In this document: in pieces, positions 13,893-21,283 of the stretch | How positions within the stretch are numbered: position 1 is the stretch's first letter | Layout: each line of letters begins with the position of its first letter | NCBI GenBank assembly: GCA_049287505.1 | Contig: JBAQFY010000087.1 | Location: 1-21,283 of the forward strand | Source of the DNA: NIOZ-UU13 sp049287505 | GTDB lineage: Bacteria > Planctomycetota > Phycisphaerae > Sedimentisphaerales > Anaerobacaceae | Length of the DNA: 21,283 bases | Direction of reading: 5' to 3' | Notes under the pieces: generated by a model | The model's database searches: none | What the model was told of the DNA's origin: nothing | Seen by the model: only the letters and a program-made list of their open reading frames with translations | Program-made: the position numbers and the translations under genes

Positions 13893-16094
13893 TTATTGCT
13901 GTGATAAGACCTCAAGCAATTTTCCGCATGGTCTAAAACCCACTTTACATGGCTTTTCAAATAGCATTAATTGCCCTTTTTTCTGTTCTTCTTTTTCTCT
14001 GGTTTGCCGGTATTCTTTGCCATTGTGCAGCAGGTCACTCAGGATGTTATCAGAAGCTTCTATAATAGACATGAATTCGGACAATTCCTCCGCAATATTA
14101 TTCAGCTTAGAAATTTCTGTCATCACCCGACCTAAGTATATTACTTTAATGTCGCCTTTAGAAAGGTGGATATTTGCGTCTATCAATTCATTCGCCTGTT
14201 CCTGTGAATAAATGAAAATTCTTTTATGGTCAACAATACGGTCTTTAGCCTTATTTGAGTTATATTCTTGCTTTCGGCAAACTATTATCAAGTCCAGATG
14301 TATAGGTACTTTAGCCTGCTGAACGGGGACGGAGACGGACATCTCCGCTTTTATGGGCCAACTCTGGGCTACGATGAACCCAGCGTTCCTTATCGCTTCA
14401 TATACGGTGGTCCAGCCTTCTGGTCTGGAATGGTGATAAGTGAATACCAGCAGCCCTTCATCTTTTAATACCCGATGACATTCCTTAAATACGCACGTCA
14501 GCTTTTGAGCAAATAAGTCAGGGTTGGTGTCCTGTACTTCTTCTTTTTTGCGGGTGCTAGTTTGTGATGAATTTTCTAAGATATAGCTCATCCAGACATT
14601 GAAAAAATCCGCAAGCTCTGAGTAATGCACATTGTCAAAAAAAGGGGGGTCGGTTACTACCGCATCAACCGATTTATCCTCTATGTCGGTGTGACCCGAA
14701 TCACCGCACGATATATATGCTGAATGTTCTGCTTTTTGGAATTGCGCAAAGTTTTCTGCTATTTTACATCCTATCGGGTTATTGATTCCATAAACCTTGG
14801 AATTGCTCTTTGAATCCGGGTTTATCTCAAAAGGGAATTCCTTGTATTCTAATGCCCTCAAAATCCTGCTCTTGAAGAGCGTCGAGAAAGAACCGGACGA
14901 TCTTGGTGTTCCCCAGATATTGGCTTCAAAAGGAGTTGTTTCCGGCTTGAGAATATGGTGCGAGAACATGTGACGAACCGCACCGGAGCCTTCTCCCTTA
15001 AACGAGCAGAACAAATTATTAAATTCCAATACGCCGGAAAGCAGACAGGCGAATAGTCTCTTAATCTGTGGATTAGGCACTTTTTTAATTTCCTCGGCCA
15101 GATAATATATGCCCAGTAATTGGCGTTCATTAAACATTTGCCGCCAATATCTGTAATTATGCTTTAACGCTTGGTTGGTATTATGACCCGGCATTATCTG
15201 CAAATCGGGTAGATGATTCTTGATTGCTTCATATTCCTGCCTAACTTGTTCGTATAGCTGCCGGTCAAAATCGTCTATAGGAAAATATATTTTGCTTTTA
15301 CCACGCAAAACTATTTTGGCGTACATCCGGTGTTCTAAAGGAGCCTCTCGCTTTTTCATCTGCTCAACGAGCTTGAAGCGATAATCGCAATGCGGACAAC
15401 TGATATAAGCTCCCATGATATTTCCCTTTTGGGGATTATATACATGAGAACAATGGCCGCAGCAATATTCTGTGTTATCGTAATCGACAACATTAATTTT
15501 TTCGCACTTTGGGCATATTGCCCTGGCAGTGGGGATTTTCTTAGGTGCTACATGGGCGGAAAAAATATATTTGTTGAATAGATCAATTCGTTTGCCGCAT
15601 TCAGGGCAGGAAAGATATTTGACCCAGAAGTAATATAGGGCAGTGGTCTCTCGACCATTGACTCTGGTTTTATATAAAGATAATATCTTTTTTTCTACAT
15701 TGCCCCGGATTTTATCGTAAGTGTCCTTTATTTTCTGTGTATCATACTTCGGTAGGAACGTTTCTACCAAAGTGGTGGCCACAGGATTTATATCACGTCC
15801 TATGACTTTGCAGCCCATTTTTGCTGCCTCGCCGACAGTTACGCCGCTGCCCATAAAAGGATCAAATATGACCATGTCCTTAAAATTTTGAAGGTTGTAA
15901 TACTCTTTCGACAAATCCGCTGTTTCGGGCAAACAGCACGACAATAATATTCCTCTGAAGACTGAACCTAATCTCTTGGCCCACCACTTATGGACGTAAT
16001 AAATAGGACGATACACCTCCTTCCGCCATGATTCTATTTCAGCAACCCGGCTGAGATTTCCAATTGGTATGTTATTTAATATTGCTTTTTCCAT
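13893..16094 (-). CDS. Zinc-ribbon DNA methylase (COG1743/DUF1156-type), R-M modification enzyme
   Basis: This 733-aa protein transfers a methyl group from S-adenosylmethionine to an exocyclic amino group of DNA (N6-adenine or N4-cytosine; which one is not decided by sequence). The N-terminus has the DUF1156-like RPIYYVHKWWAKRLG. Motif I, DPFMGSG, is at 78-84. A long middle part carries four CxxC-type zinc knuckles (Cys163/166, 194/197, 212/215, 233/236) and probably the target-recognition region. Motif IV is DPPFFDNVHYSEL from Asp482, and the C-terminus adds a VFTYHHSRPEGW segment. The order motif I, recognition region, motif IV fits this family. It begins three bases after the endonuclease stop codon, so translation is probably coupled. 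No strong ribosome binding site is seen. Confidence 0.92.
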   Translation of the reverse strand: MEKAILNNIPIGNLSRVAEIESWRKEVYRPIYYVHKWWAKRLGSVFRGILLSCCLPETADLSKEYYNLQNFKDMVIFDPFMGSGVTVGEAAKMGCKVIGRDINPVATTLVETFLPKYDTQKIKDTYDKIRGNVEKKILSLYKTRVNGRETTALYYFWVKYLSCPECGKRIDLFNKYIFSAHVAPKKIPTARAICPKCEKINVVDYDNTEYCCGHCSHVYNPQKGNIMGAYISCPHCDYRFKLVEQMKKREAPLEHRMYAKIVLRGKSKIYFPIDDFDRQLYEQVRQEYEAIKNHLPDLQIMPGHNTNQALKHNYRYWRQMFNERQLLGIYYLAEEIKKVPNPQIKRLFACLLSGVLEFNNLFCSFKGEGSGAVRHMFSHHILKPETTPFEANIWGTPRSSGSFSTLFKSRILRALEYKEFPFEINPDSKSNSKVYGINNPIGCKIAENFAQFQKAEHSAYISCGDSGHTDIEDKSVDAVVTDPPFFDNVHYSELADFFNVWMSYILENSSQTSTRKKEEVQDTNPDLFAQKLTCVFKECHRVLKDEGLLVFTYHHSRPEGWTTVYEAIRNAGFIVAQSWPIKAEMSVSVPVQQAKVPIHLDLIIVCRKQEYNSNKAKDRIVDHKRIFIYSQEQANELIDANIHLSKGDIKVIYLGRVMTEISKLNNIAEELSEFMSIIEASDNILSDLLHNGKEYRQTREKEEQKKGQLMLFEKPCKVGFRPCGKLLEVLSQQ

Positions 16095-16097
16095 ATT

Positions 16098-16940
16098 TTA
16101 TTCAACAGGGGGAATGTGAGGCATCGAAGCTGTTCTTTCTTTTGGCTTTCTGTTTTTGCAATCCCTAAAGATATCTTTTCTGGCAGGCAATTTCTCAAAT
16201 GGAAAGGAATGTTCTGCTTTGTTGTCTATTACGAGATAGTGAAATGAATTGTCGTATTTGTCATCTCTGACAATTAAGTCGGTGCAATTATATTGCCCCT
16301 CAACGTGGCATATATCCTGCTTTTTAATCACAAGAATATGTCTAAGGTGAAAAAAGTCCATCTTGTAGTTGAGCGGATTAGGGTATGTGTACATTCGTCG
16401 GTGCCTTACAGAACCTTCTCCGTAGGGACCGTGACTATATTCGCTTTGATTAGCATATTTAGCGTCTTTATGCATTTCAAAATCGTAGTTCAGGAAATCG
16501 CCATCCATAATTATAGTCGTTACCATATTAGTGCTTGTAGCATCCAATAACGCGAACAAATAAAAGCAAGGAATTTCGACAGTATCCCCGCCGACCTTAA
16601 TTAACGCCTTTCCGCATGGAAGACAACTATTGTAATCTATTGTCATCCCTCTTGGGTCTTTTCCTTTTGGAGTCTGGATAAGCTTCTTAACCTCCAGTCC
16701 AACCAGAATATTGTTTTTCTTATCCCTTATGACAATGTCGGGAGTTGTCAGCTTTCCAGAATGGAAAACTTCTAATTCCGGACACGCCTTTTTGATTTCA
16801 TTTTCCATCCAGTAATCAAAAGGGTCATCCTGCACTGTGCCGACCACGGATTGAGGTCGTAAGTTGACTGGTATCTTGCCTTCTCTGGCTTTGCCAAGAA
16901 GGCAATTATATAGTGTTGATATTATCTCTATGTGGTTCAT
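16098..16940 (-). CDS. Putative PD-(D/E)XK type II restriction endonuclease
   Basis: This 280-aa protein is the first gene of the three-gene operon. TTPDIVI (Pro67-Asp68) followed 14 residues later by GLEVKKL (Glu83, Lys85) matches the PD-(D/E)XK nuclease core. A nearby Glu47 (WMENEI) could be the helix acid. There is a CLPCGK turn at about 106-111, and no ATPase, helicase or methylase domain, so a stand-alone type II enzyme is likely. The assignment as restriction partner rests on this core plus direct linkage to the methylase 3 bp downstream. The recognition sequence is unknown. The ATG has only a weak GAGT upstream. Confidence 0.75.
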   Translation of the reverse strand: MNHIEIISTLYNCLLGKAREGKIPVNLRPQSVVGTVQDDPFDYWMENEIKKACPELEVFHSGKLTTPDIVIRDKKNNILVGLEVKKLIQTPKGKDPRGMTIDYNSCLPCGKALIKVGGDTVEIPCFYLFALLDATSTNMVTTIIMDGDFLNYDFEMHKDAKYANQSEYSHGPYGEGSVRHRRMYTYPNPLNYKMDFFHLRHILVIKKQDICHVEGQYNCTDLIVRDDKYDNSFHYLVIDNKAEHSFPFEKLPARKDIFRDCKNRKPKERTASMPHIPPVE

Positions 16941-17004
16941 TTATATTTTACTCACAATCGTTTACAAAATTTCAATGATCCGCTATTCTCCAGCTAAACT
17001 GAAT

Positions 17005-17033
17005 ATTCTAAAGAATTTTTTATCTAACGTCAA
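17005..17033 (-). promoter_or_regulatory. Promoter of the restriction-modification operon
   Basis: On the minus strand TTGACG (17033-17028) and TAGAAT (17010-17005) are separated by exactly 17 bp, each matching the consensus at five of six positions. The expected leader is about 57 nt. No controller-protein gene or C-box was found next to it. Confidence 0.7.
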
Positions 17034-17286
17034 ACCAAATACCTGCTTTTGAAAGTGTTGGCGGATAAAGGTTTAATTTGCATTTGGTGCGATTGAGAGA
17101 CAGTTGGCGTTAAGATAGATAGCCAGTAAAATATGCTTTAGTCCATCTTTATTTGTCAAATTCTTAATTTAACTCCAATTCACGCCAAAACAAAAAACAC
17201 GTCTTAATATTTTTTATTTTAATCTGTCTTTTTGCCTTTTGCCTCCAAAGTTTACCCCCGAAATACAACAAAGAAAACCCAAAAAT

Positions 17287-17308
17287 CCTAAGCATAGTCG
17301 AAGGACCT
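17287..17308. repeat. CCTGAGC-type dispersed repeat, degenerate copy
   Basis: TCCTAAGCATAGTCGAAGGA is a diverged member of the CCTGAGCxxAGYCGAAGG family. Confidence 0.45.
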
Positions 17309-17325
17309 CACTTTTTTCTTCGGCA

Positions 17326-17364
17326 TTCCTTGCTTGCCCCGAATGTATTTGTGGGGGTTCGATA
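17326..17364. repeat. TTCCTTGCTTG hairpin repeat, copy 2
   Basis: TTCCTTGCTTGCCCCGAATG continues to GTGGGGGTTCGATA, matching 8154-8192 at both ends with a changed middle. Confidence 0.5.
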
Positions 17365-17387
17365 TTCTATATTCTTTTCATACTCCG

Positions 17388-17434
17388 TCGTTCATCGTCC
17401 GTCTTCTGTCATCTGTCTTCCGTCCTCTGTCCTA
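17388..17434. repeat. Degenerate short tandem repeat (TCTGTC/CCGTC units)
   Basis: Units such as CGTCC, TCTTCTGTCA, TCTGTCTTC and CGTCCTCTGTCC follow one another with 9-10 base periodicity. Read in reverse they give repeated TEDGR-like codons, seen in no real gene here. A second such run, CCTGATA/CCTGCTGT units, lies at 17535-17590. Confidence 0.5.
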
Positions 17435-17617
17435 TAGTTTACCCCGAGAATTACTCCCTTGACATACTGCAGGGGGCCAGTATGCACCCAACCACCCTGA
17501 CCAACCCTCCCCCATCCCACCTTCTGTTCTTTTACCTGATACCCTGCTGTCCTGATATCCTGCACCCTGATTTTCTGATAACCTGATAATCGTTTACCGT
17601 CTTCCAAGCCCCCACAA

Positions 17618-18045
17618 CCGAAACGTCCTATAATATTTTGTCGCTCACCATCTTACGAGCCTTGAGCTTTATCCGCCGTATGCGGAATCCAGCATCGAGA
17701 CACCACTCACCCGCTCCAACCACCCTAACCAATCCTCTTCCATCCCGCCTAACTCTACCTCCCCCTGATTAGAGCCACCGTCAATACCAACCGCAACGTC
17801 CGATATTTTTTTGCCACTCACCCTCCACTTTTACATCCAACCACACTTCACTTAACCAACAGCTAACCAACCGCGCTTTCCCCTCACATTTAAATACGCT
17901 ATCTTCTCGACTGCCGCAACGTCCGATAATATTTTGGAAGGCACTATAACCACCTACCCAACTCAACTAACCATCCCGCCTAACTATATCTTCCTCTGAT
18001 TAGCTCCAACATTACCACAAATCGCAACGTCCGATAATATTTTTA
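17618..18045. repeat. Four-copy AACGTCCGATAATATTTT repeat block
   Basis: The core AACGTCC(G/T)ATA, followed by a T-rich run, occurs at 17622, 17795, 17918 and 18026, spaced 173, 123 and 108 bp. Copies 2 and 4 share about 70 bp, starting at CATCCCGCCTAACT (about 17741 and 17971) and including CTGATTAG before the core. Copies 1 and 2 share CTCACC after it. The array is diverged and not a CRISPR, because spacing and repeat length vary. Confidence 0.6.
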
Positions 18046-18360
18046 CTTTCCTATCTTACCTAAACTAAAAAAATGTTAATTTTTAAAAAGTGCTAATTTT
18101 GGATGAATTTATACCTAAAAAGCGCGCATCTCTCATAACTTTTTACTCATTTCAGACCATTTTTACCCCATTTTTTACCTTTTTTTTCTTTCCCCTCTTG
18201 CCCAGATTATCCATATAGACATAACTACCCCCATTATTAGCATAAAAAACAAGGATTCCTTTGAAAATCAAAATAAAAAACCTCAAAAACCTCAAATTCC
18301 CCCAATTTTTAAAAAGTTTCCGTTCCAATTTTGTTAATCTGCGTAAAAATCCTTGAGTTA

Positions 18361-18681
18361 TTAGATGGTCGTTTTGCGTGAAAGACCAAATAGCGATTTG
18401 AAGTAACTTTTTATCCATCCCCAATGCAGAATGATATGCACAACCATCAAAACGGCGAAAATAACCGCTAAATAGAAATGGATACCGCCCCATTCGTGTC
18501 GGGTCATTGACCATAAATACTTAATTTCTTCCGCAGGCTCCCGGCCGCCCCGAAATCCTCGGCCGTGCCCACCGCTGCCCGGCGGTAGAATGTATTTCAT
18601 GATAAAGCCGGTAAAAGCCAAACTTAGCAGGTCTAAAAAAGAAACAAAATCAATAATAAAATTCAGATTTGTGCGTTTCAT
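18361..18681 (-). CDS. DUF4405-type small membrane protein (cytochrome b561-like)
   Basis: This 106-aa protein has two hydrophobic helices (about 7-28 and 68-88) and a Gly-rich loop with a charged segment (GGHGRGFRGGREPAEE) between them. The pattern MKRTNLNFIIDFVSFLDLLS, then LWSMTRHEWGGIHF and VVHIILHWGWI, is that of the DUF4405 family. His62, His68, His82 and His86 could bind haem b as in small membrane cytochromes. The start at 18681 is chosen because GGGAAG lies just upstream; an ATG 12 bases earlier has none. The gene stands alone on the minus strand, divergent from the dehydrogenase. An electron-transfer role is inferred. Confidence 0.82.
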   Translation of the reverse strand: MKRTNLNFIIDFVSFLDLLSLAFTGFIMKYILPPGSGGHGRGFRGGREPAEEIKYLWSMTRHEWGGIHFYLAVIFAVLMVVHIILHWGWIKSYFKSLFGLSRKTTI

Positions 18682-18874
18682 AATACTTCCCATCGAACAA
18701 AATGTATCCGATAAATACCCTTTTTTTAAATTCTTATACTCAATAACAAATATGTATGTTCACACAGTTATTATTGTGCGTAAAGCAAAATCCTGTGAAC
18801 GCTCTATTTGTCGAATAGGTAATTGCCGCTTTCCGCCTTGCTATTTTGCAGCTTTTTTGCTCTATTAAGCAGTT

Positions 18875-19648
18875 ATGGAAAGCAAGATATTTAACTTATC
18901 AGGTAAAACGGCGCTGGTTACCGGCGGTAACAGAGGTATCGGTTTTGCGGTGGCAAAAGGTCTGGCCGAACACGGAGCCGACGTTGCAATCATCGCTCGC
19001 ACCAAGGAGCAGCTTGAAGCCGCTAAGCAGAAAATTCAAGCCGATACCAATAAAAAGGTCTGGACATTTCCCTTCGACCTCGGAAACATAAAAGGGATAG
19101 AAGCTCTCTTCGAGAATATAATTTCCAAAACGAAGGGCATAGATATTCTCGCCAATTGTGCCGGGATGACCGTTCGCGGGCCAAGCGAAGATGTTGACCT
19201 GAAAACATGGAGGCAGGTCATTGAGATAAATCTGACCGCTGTGTTGGTAATCTCGCAGGCCTTTTGCCGTCATCGAAAACGGGTTGGAAAAGCCGGCAGG
19301 ATTATCAATATCGGCTCACTGACATGTCACGGTGCCAGGCCGACCACCGCAGCATACGCCAGCAGCAAGGGCGGTCTGCTTATGCTGACAAAGACGTTAG
19401 CGGTGGAGTGGGCCAAATACAATATCAATGTAAACGCCATCGGGCCCGGCTATATTGCAACAGACCTTACGGAGCCGCTGTGGTCCGATGAAGATTTTAC
19501 CAAGTGGGTCCTTTCAAAAACTCCGCTTGGGCGATGGGGACAGCCCAACGACCTCGTGGGCACGGCTGTTTTGCTCGCATCAAAAGCAGGCGATTTTATC
19601 ACCGGACAAATCATATATGTCGATGGCGGCTGGCTGGCAATGCTTTAG
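18875..19648 (+). CDS. Short-chain dehydrogenase (gluconate 5-dehydrogenase-like)
   Basis: This 257-aa classical SDR is an NAD(P)-dependent oxidoreductase, probably of sugar acids. The Rossmann motif TGGNRGIG is at 16-23, NCAG at 94-97 and Asn119 in the helix. The catalytic triad is Ser148, Tyr161 and Lys165 (YASSK), and NAIGPGYIATDL follows. The C-terminal DGGW closes the usual fold. Among SDRs the sequence looks closest to gluconate 5-dehydrogenase or 2-dehydro-3-deoxy-gluconate dehydrogenase types, but the exact substrate cannot be read from it. The alpha-galactosidase gene follows 79 bp downstream in the same direction, consistent with a sugar-use operon. The ribosome binding site before the ATG is weak. 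Confidence 0.92.
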   Translation: MESKIFNLSGKTALVTGGNRGIGFAVAKGLAEHGADVAIIARTKEQLEAAKQKIQADTNKKVWTFPFDLGNIKGIEALFENIISKTKGIDILANCAGMTVRGPSEDVDLKTWRQVIEINLTAVLVISQAFCRHRKRVGKAGRIINIGSLTCHGARPTTAAYASSKGGLLMLTKTLAVEWAKYNINVNAIGPGYIATDLTEPLWSDEDFTKWVLSKTPLGRWGQPNDLVGTAVLLASKAGDFITGQIIYVDGGWLAML

Positions 19649-19727
19649 AAATCCACAACCCATCAATCCACTCTGACGAAAGTGTTGAACATAAGGAACC
19701 ACGTACAAATTATTAAGGATAAATACA

Positions 19728-21283
19728 ATGAACAGAATTCTTCAACAAGGTGCCGGAGCACGCTTTATCCGACTTATCATCTGTGCGGTTTTAATCGCAA
19801 ATCTTCTGAGCTGTAGCTCAAGTTTCAAATCGAATCAGCAGGTTATCAAAGAGGAAAATGTAATACTCACACCCAAACCCGGACTCAAGCCGCGGATAAA
19901 CGGACCCAAAGTCTATGGCTGCAGACCCGGCAGGCCGTTCATTTATCGAATACCTTGCACAGGTAAAAGACCGCTGAGCTTCAGTGCAGAGAACCTGCCC
20001 CAAACGTTAAAGCTGGATGCAACTACCGGCATCATCACAGGCACTACTCCTGAGCAGCGAGGCGAATATCCTGTTACCCTCAAAGCCACCAATAGCAGCG
20101 GCTCAACACAGAGGTCTTTCAAAATCGTCGTCGGTAACACATTAGCCCTGACGCCCCCGATGGGCTGGAATAGCTGGTACATCCACTACAGCCGCGTAAC
20201 CGACGGGCACATGCGAAGGGCCGCCGATGCAATGGTCGAATCAGGGATGGCAGATTTCGGCTATCAATATGTCAATATCGACGACTGCTGGATGGTCGAG
20301 CCGAATTCAGAAGACCCGATGAGAGGGGGCGAACCTCGCGATGCCGATGGCGCGATTAATTCCAACGGATACTTTCCCGATATGAAGGCCCTCGCAGACT
20401 ACATCCACGCCAAAGGACTCAAGGCCGGGCTTTACACTTCGCCGGGGCCGCTGACCTGCCAGAAGTACACGGGCACCTACCGGCACGAAGAGATTGATGC
20501 AGAAAACTTTGCCGAGTGGGACTTTGACTTTTTGAAATACGATTGGTGCTCATACGGCCGTGTCGCAGACGGCGAAGGTCTCGAACGGATGCAGAAGCCT
20601 TATCGTAAGATGGGCGGTATCCTTGCGAAGCTCGACCGTGACATCGTTTACAATCTCTGCCAGTATGGTATGGGCAACGTATGGGAATGGGCCGGTTCGG
20701 TAGGAGGAAACTGCTGGCGAACAACAGGTGATTTAGGATTGGAAAAAGGTTCCGAGCTGCCGGGATTTTATCATATCGGCCTGAGCAATGCCCAGCACTG
20801 GCAATACGCCAAGCCGGGTCAATGGAACGACCCGGATTATATCCTTATCGGCTGGGTTGGTAATGCTCACAAGCAGGCCGAAGGGACACCCACCACCCTT
20901 TCGCCCAACGAGCAGTATTCTTATATGTCGATGTGGTGCCTGATGGCCGCTCCGTTGATATTCTCAGGCGATATGGAAAAGCTCGATGACTTTACACTTA
21001 ATATCCTTTGCAACGCCGAGGTCATTGAGGTTGACCAGGACCCGCTCGGCAAGCAGGCCCCTATTATTGAAAGAACCGAGGAGTATTTTGTAATGGCCAA
21101 GGATATGGAAGAAGGCTCGAAAGCGGTCGGGCTTTTCAACACCGCTGAAATCCAAACCGATATAAGAGTCTCCTGGAAAGACCTTGGCATAGAAGGCCCG
21201 CATCGAGTCCGAGACCTCTGGCGACAAAAAGACCTTGGCACGTACAAAAATCAGTTCAAGGCCAAAGTCCCAAGACACGGCGT
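19728..21283 (+). CDS. Alpha-galactosidase, GH27, putative lipoprotein (3' end outside window)
   Basis: The frame is open for 518 codons to the window edge, with ATG 19728 preceded by AAGGA eight bases upstream. It removes terminal alpha-linked galactose from glycans. The N-terminus ends in LLSC (Cys29), a lipobox, so the enzyme is probably membrane anchored. Residues about 57-136 form a putative Ig-like domain of the He_PIG type (GPKVYGCRPGRPFIYRIP, then LDATTGIITGTTP). The GH27 barrel begins at LTPPMGWNSWY (141-151). Nucleophile Asp272 is in FLKYDWCSYG, acid/base Asp335 in CWRTTGDLG, and the substrate loop is GQWNDPDYI (364-372). The C-terminal beta domain is cut off. An alpha-N-acetylgalactosaminidase or isomaltodextranase-type specificity cannot be excluded. 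Confidence 0.95.
   Translation, partial: MNRILQQGAGARFIRLIICAVLIANLLSCSSSFKSNQQVIKEENVILTPKPGLKPRINGPKVYGCRPGRPFIYRIPCTGKRPLSFSAENLPQTLKLDATTGIITGTTPEQRGEYPVTLKATNSSGSTQRSFKIVVGNTLALTPPMGWNSWYIHYSRVTDGHMRRAADAMVESGMADFGYQYVNIDDCWMVEPNSEDPMRGGEPRDADGAINSNGYFPDMKALADYIHAKGLKAGLYTSPGPLTCQKYTGTYRHEEIDAENFAEWDFDFLKYDWCSYGRVADGEGLERMQKPYRKMGGILAKLDRDIVYNLCQYGMGNVWEWAGSVGGNCWRTTGDLGLEKGSELPGFYHIGLSNAQHWQYAKPGQWNDPDYILIGWVGNAHKQAEGTPTTLSPNEQYSYMSMWCLMAAPLIFSGDMEKLDDFTLNILCNAEVIEVDQDPLGKQAPIIERTEEYFVMAKDMEEGSKAVGLFNTAEIQTDIRVSWKDLGIEGPHRVRDLWRQKDLGTYKNQFKAKVPRHG

Larger units (their letters stand above)
17034..18360. other. 1.3-kb gene-free, G-poor region
   Basis: No gene is supported on either strand. 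From about 17230 to 18060 the plus strand is rich in C and T and poor in G, and is full of degenerate short repeats. From 18060 to 18360 it turns AT-rich with A and T homopolymers and shows nothing recognisable. The frames that stay open here are products of the skewed composition. Confidence 0.6.

Noticed and set aside
17239..17607. Open frames on both strands in the C/T-rich region
   Set aside because: Their codons come from degenerate tandem repeats (for example repeated TEDGR); they are not protein-like.
17741..17990. Integron attC sites, suggested by GCCTAAC boxes
   Set aside because: The matching GTTRRRY boxes and the folded-strand symmetry are missing, and no integrase or cassette genes are nearby.
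17618..18045. CRISPR array
   Set aside because: The spacings (173, 123, 108 bp) and the diverging repeats do not fit a CRISPR, and no cas gene is present.
18152..18514. A 120-codon minus-strand frame overlapping the DUF4405 gene
   Set aside because: It overlaps the convincing DUF4405 frame and continues into AT-rich non-coding DNA.
18763..18800. GTTCACA/TGTGAAC inverted repeat upstream of the dehydrogenase as an operator
   Set aside because: The arms are about 30 bp apart in AT-rich DNA and no clear promoter overlaps them, so the evidence is too weak.

Overview
The window looks like a piece of a Planctomycetota chromosome, most likely a polysaccharide-degrading anaerobe of the Phycisphaerae/Sedimentisphaerales type. 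This is inferred from gene content: exported GH78 and GH27 glycosidases, a multi-LamG/CBM9-like exported protein, a signal peptidase I with a large inserted domain, an HNH protein next to HU and cold-shock genes, and abundant small palindromic intergenic repeats. No rRNA, tRNA or CRISPR array was seen. The taxonomic call is inference, not a search result.

Layout. The left edge (1-39, minus) holds the first 13 codons of an IS110-type transposase. It is followed by a REP-like hairpin that has been split by a 194-bp inverted-repeat element with an 8-bp target duplication. A minus-strand block then carries an SGNH/GDSL esterase (440-1162), a GH78 alpha-L-rhamnosidase lipoprotein (1423-4179) and signal peptidase I (4266-5813). 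A 680-bp gene-free stretch follows, with two promoter-to-terminator units that could be small RNAs. Next is a plus-strand housekeeping set: HU-like protein (6496-6810), cold-shock protein (6945-7187) and HNH endonuclease (7383-8018). A minus-strand 876-aa LamG/CBM9-like exported protein (8559-11189) has its own distal terminator and a long leader. A plus-strand NHL beta-propeller protein (11901-12893) follows and is trailed by several strong terminators.

A compact minus-strand restriction-modification operon (13479-16940) runs from a good promoter at about 17010-17033. It encodes a PD-(D/E)XK endonuclease, a COG1743/DUF1156-type zinc-ribbon DNA methylase, and a third HNH gene broken by one missing base in an A-run. 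The third gene ends in a single EF-hand/dockerin-like loop. Upstream lies about 1 kb of G-poor, repeat-bearing DNA with four copies of an AACGTCCGATA motif. The right end has a small DUF4405-type membrane haem-b-like protein (18361-18681, minus), a short-chain dehydrogenase (18875-19648) and a GH27 alpha-galactosidase lipoprotein (19728 to the edge, incomplete).

How it works together. The esterase plus rhamnosidase, and the SDR plus alpha-galactosidase, look like two small glycan-use units whose exported enzymes strip rhamnose, acyl groups and galactose from plant or algal polysaccharides. The LamG/CBM9-like and NHL proteins are probably exported binding or scaffold proteins. The most unusual items are the frameshifted HNH companion of the R-M operon, the element inserted into a REP hairpin beside an IS110 end, the two candidate small RNAs upstream of HU, and the degenerate repeat block at 17.4-18.05 kb.
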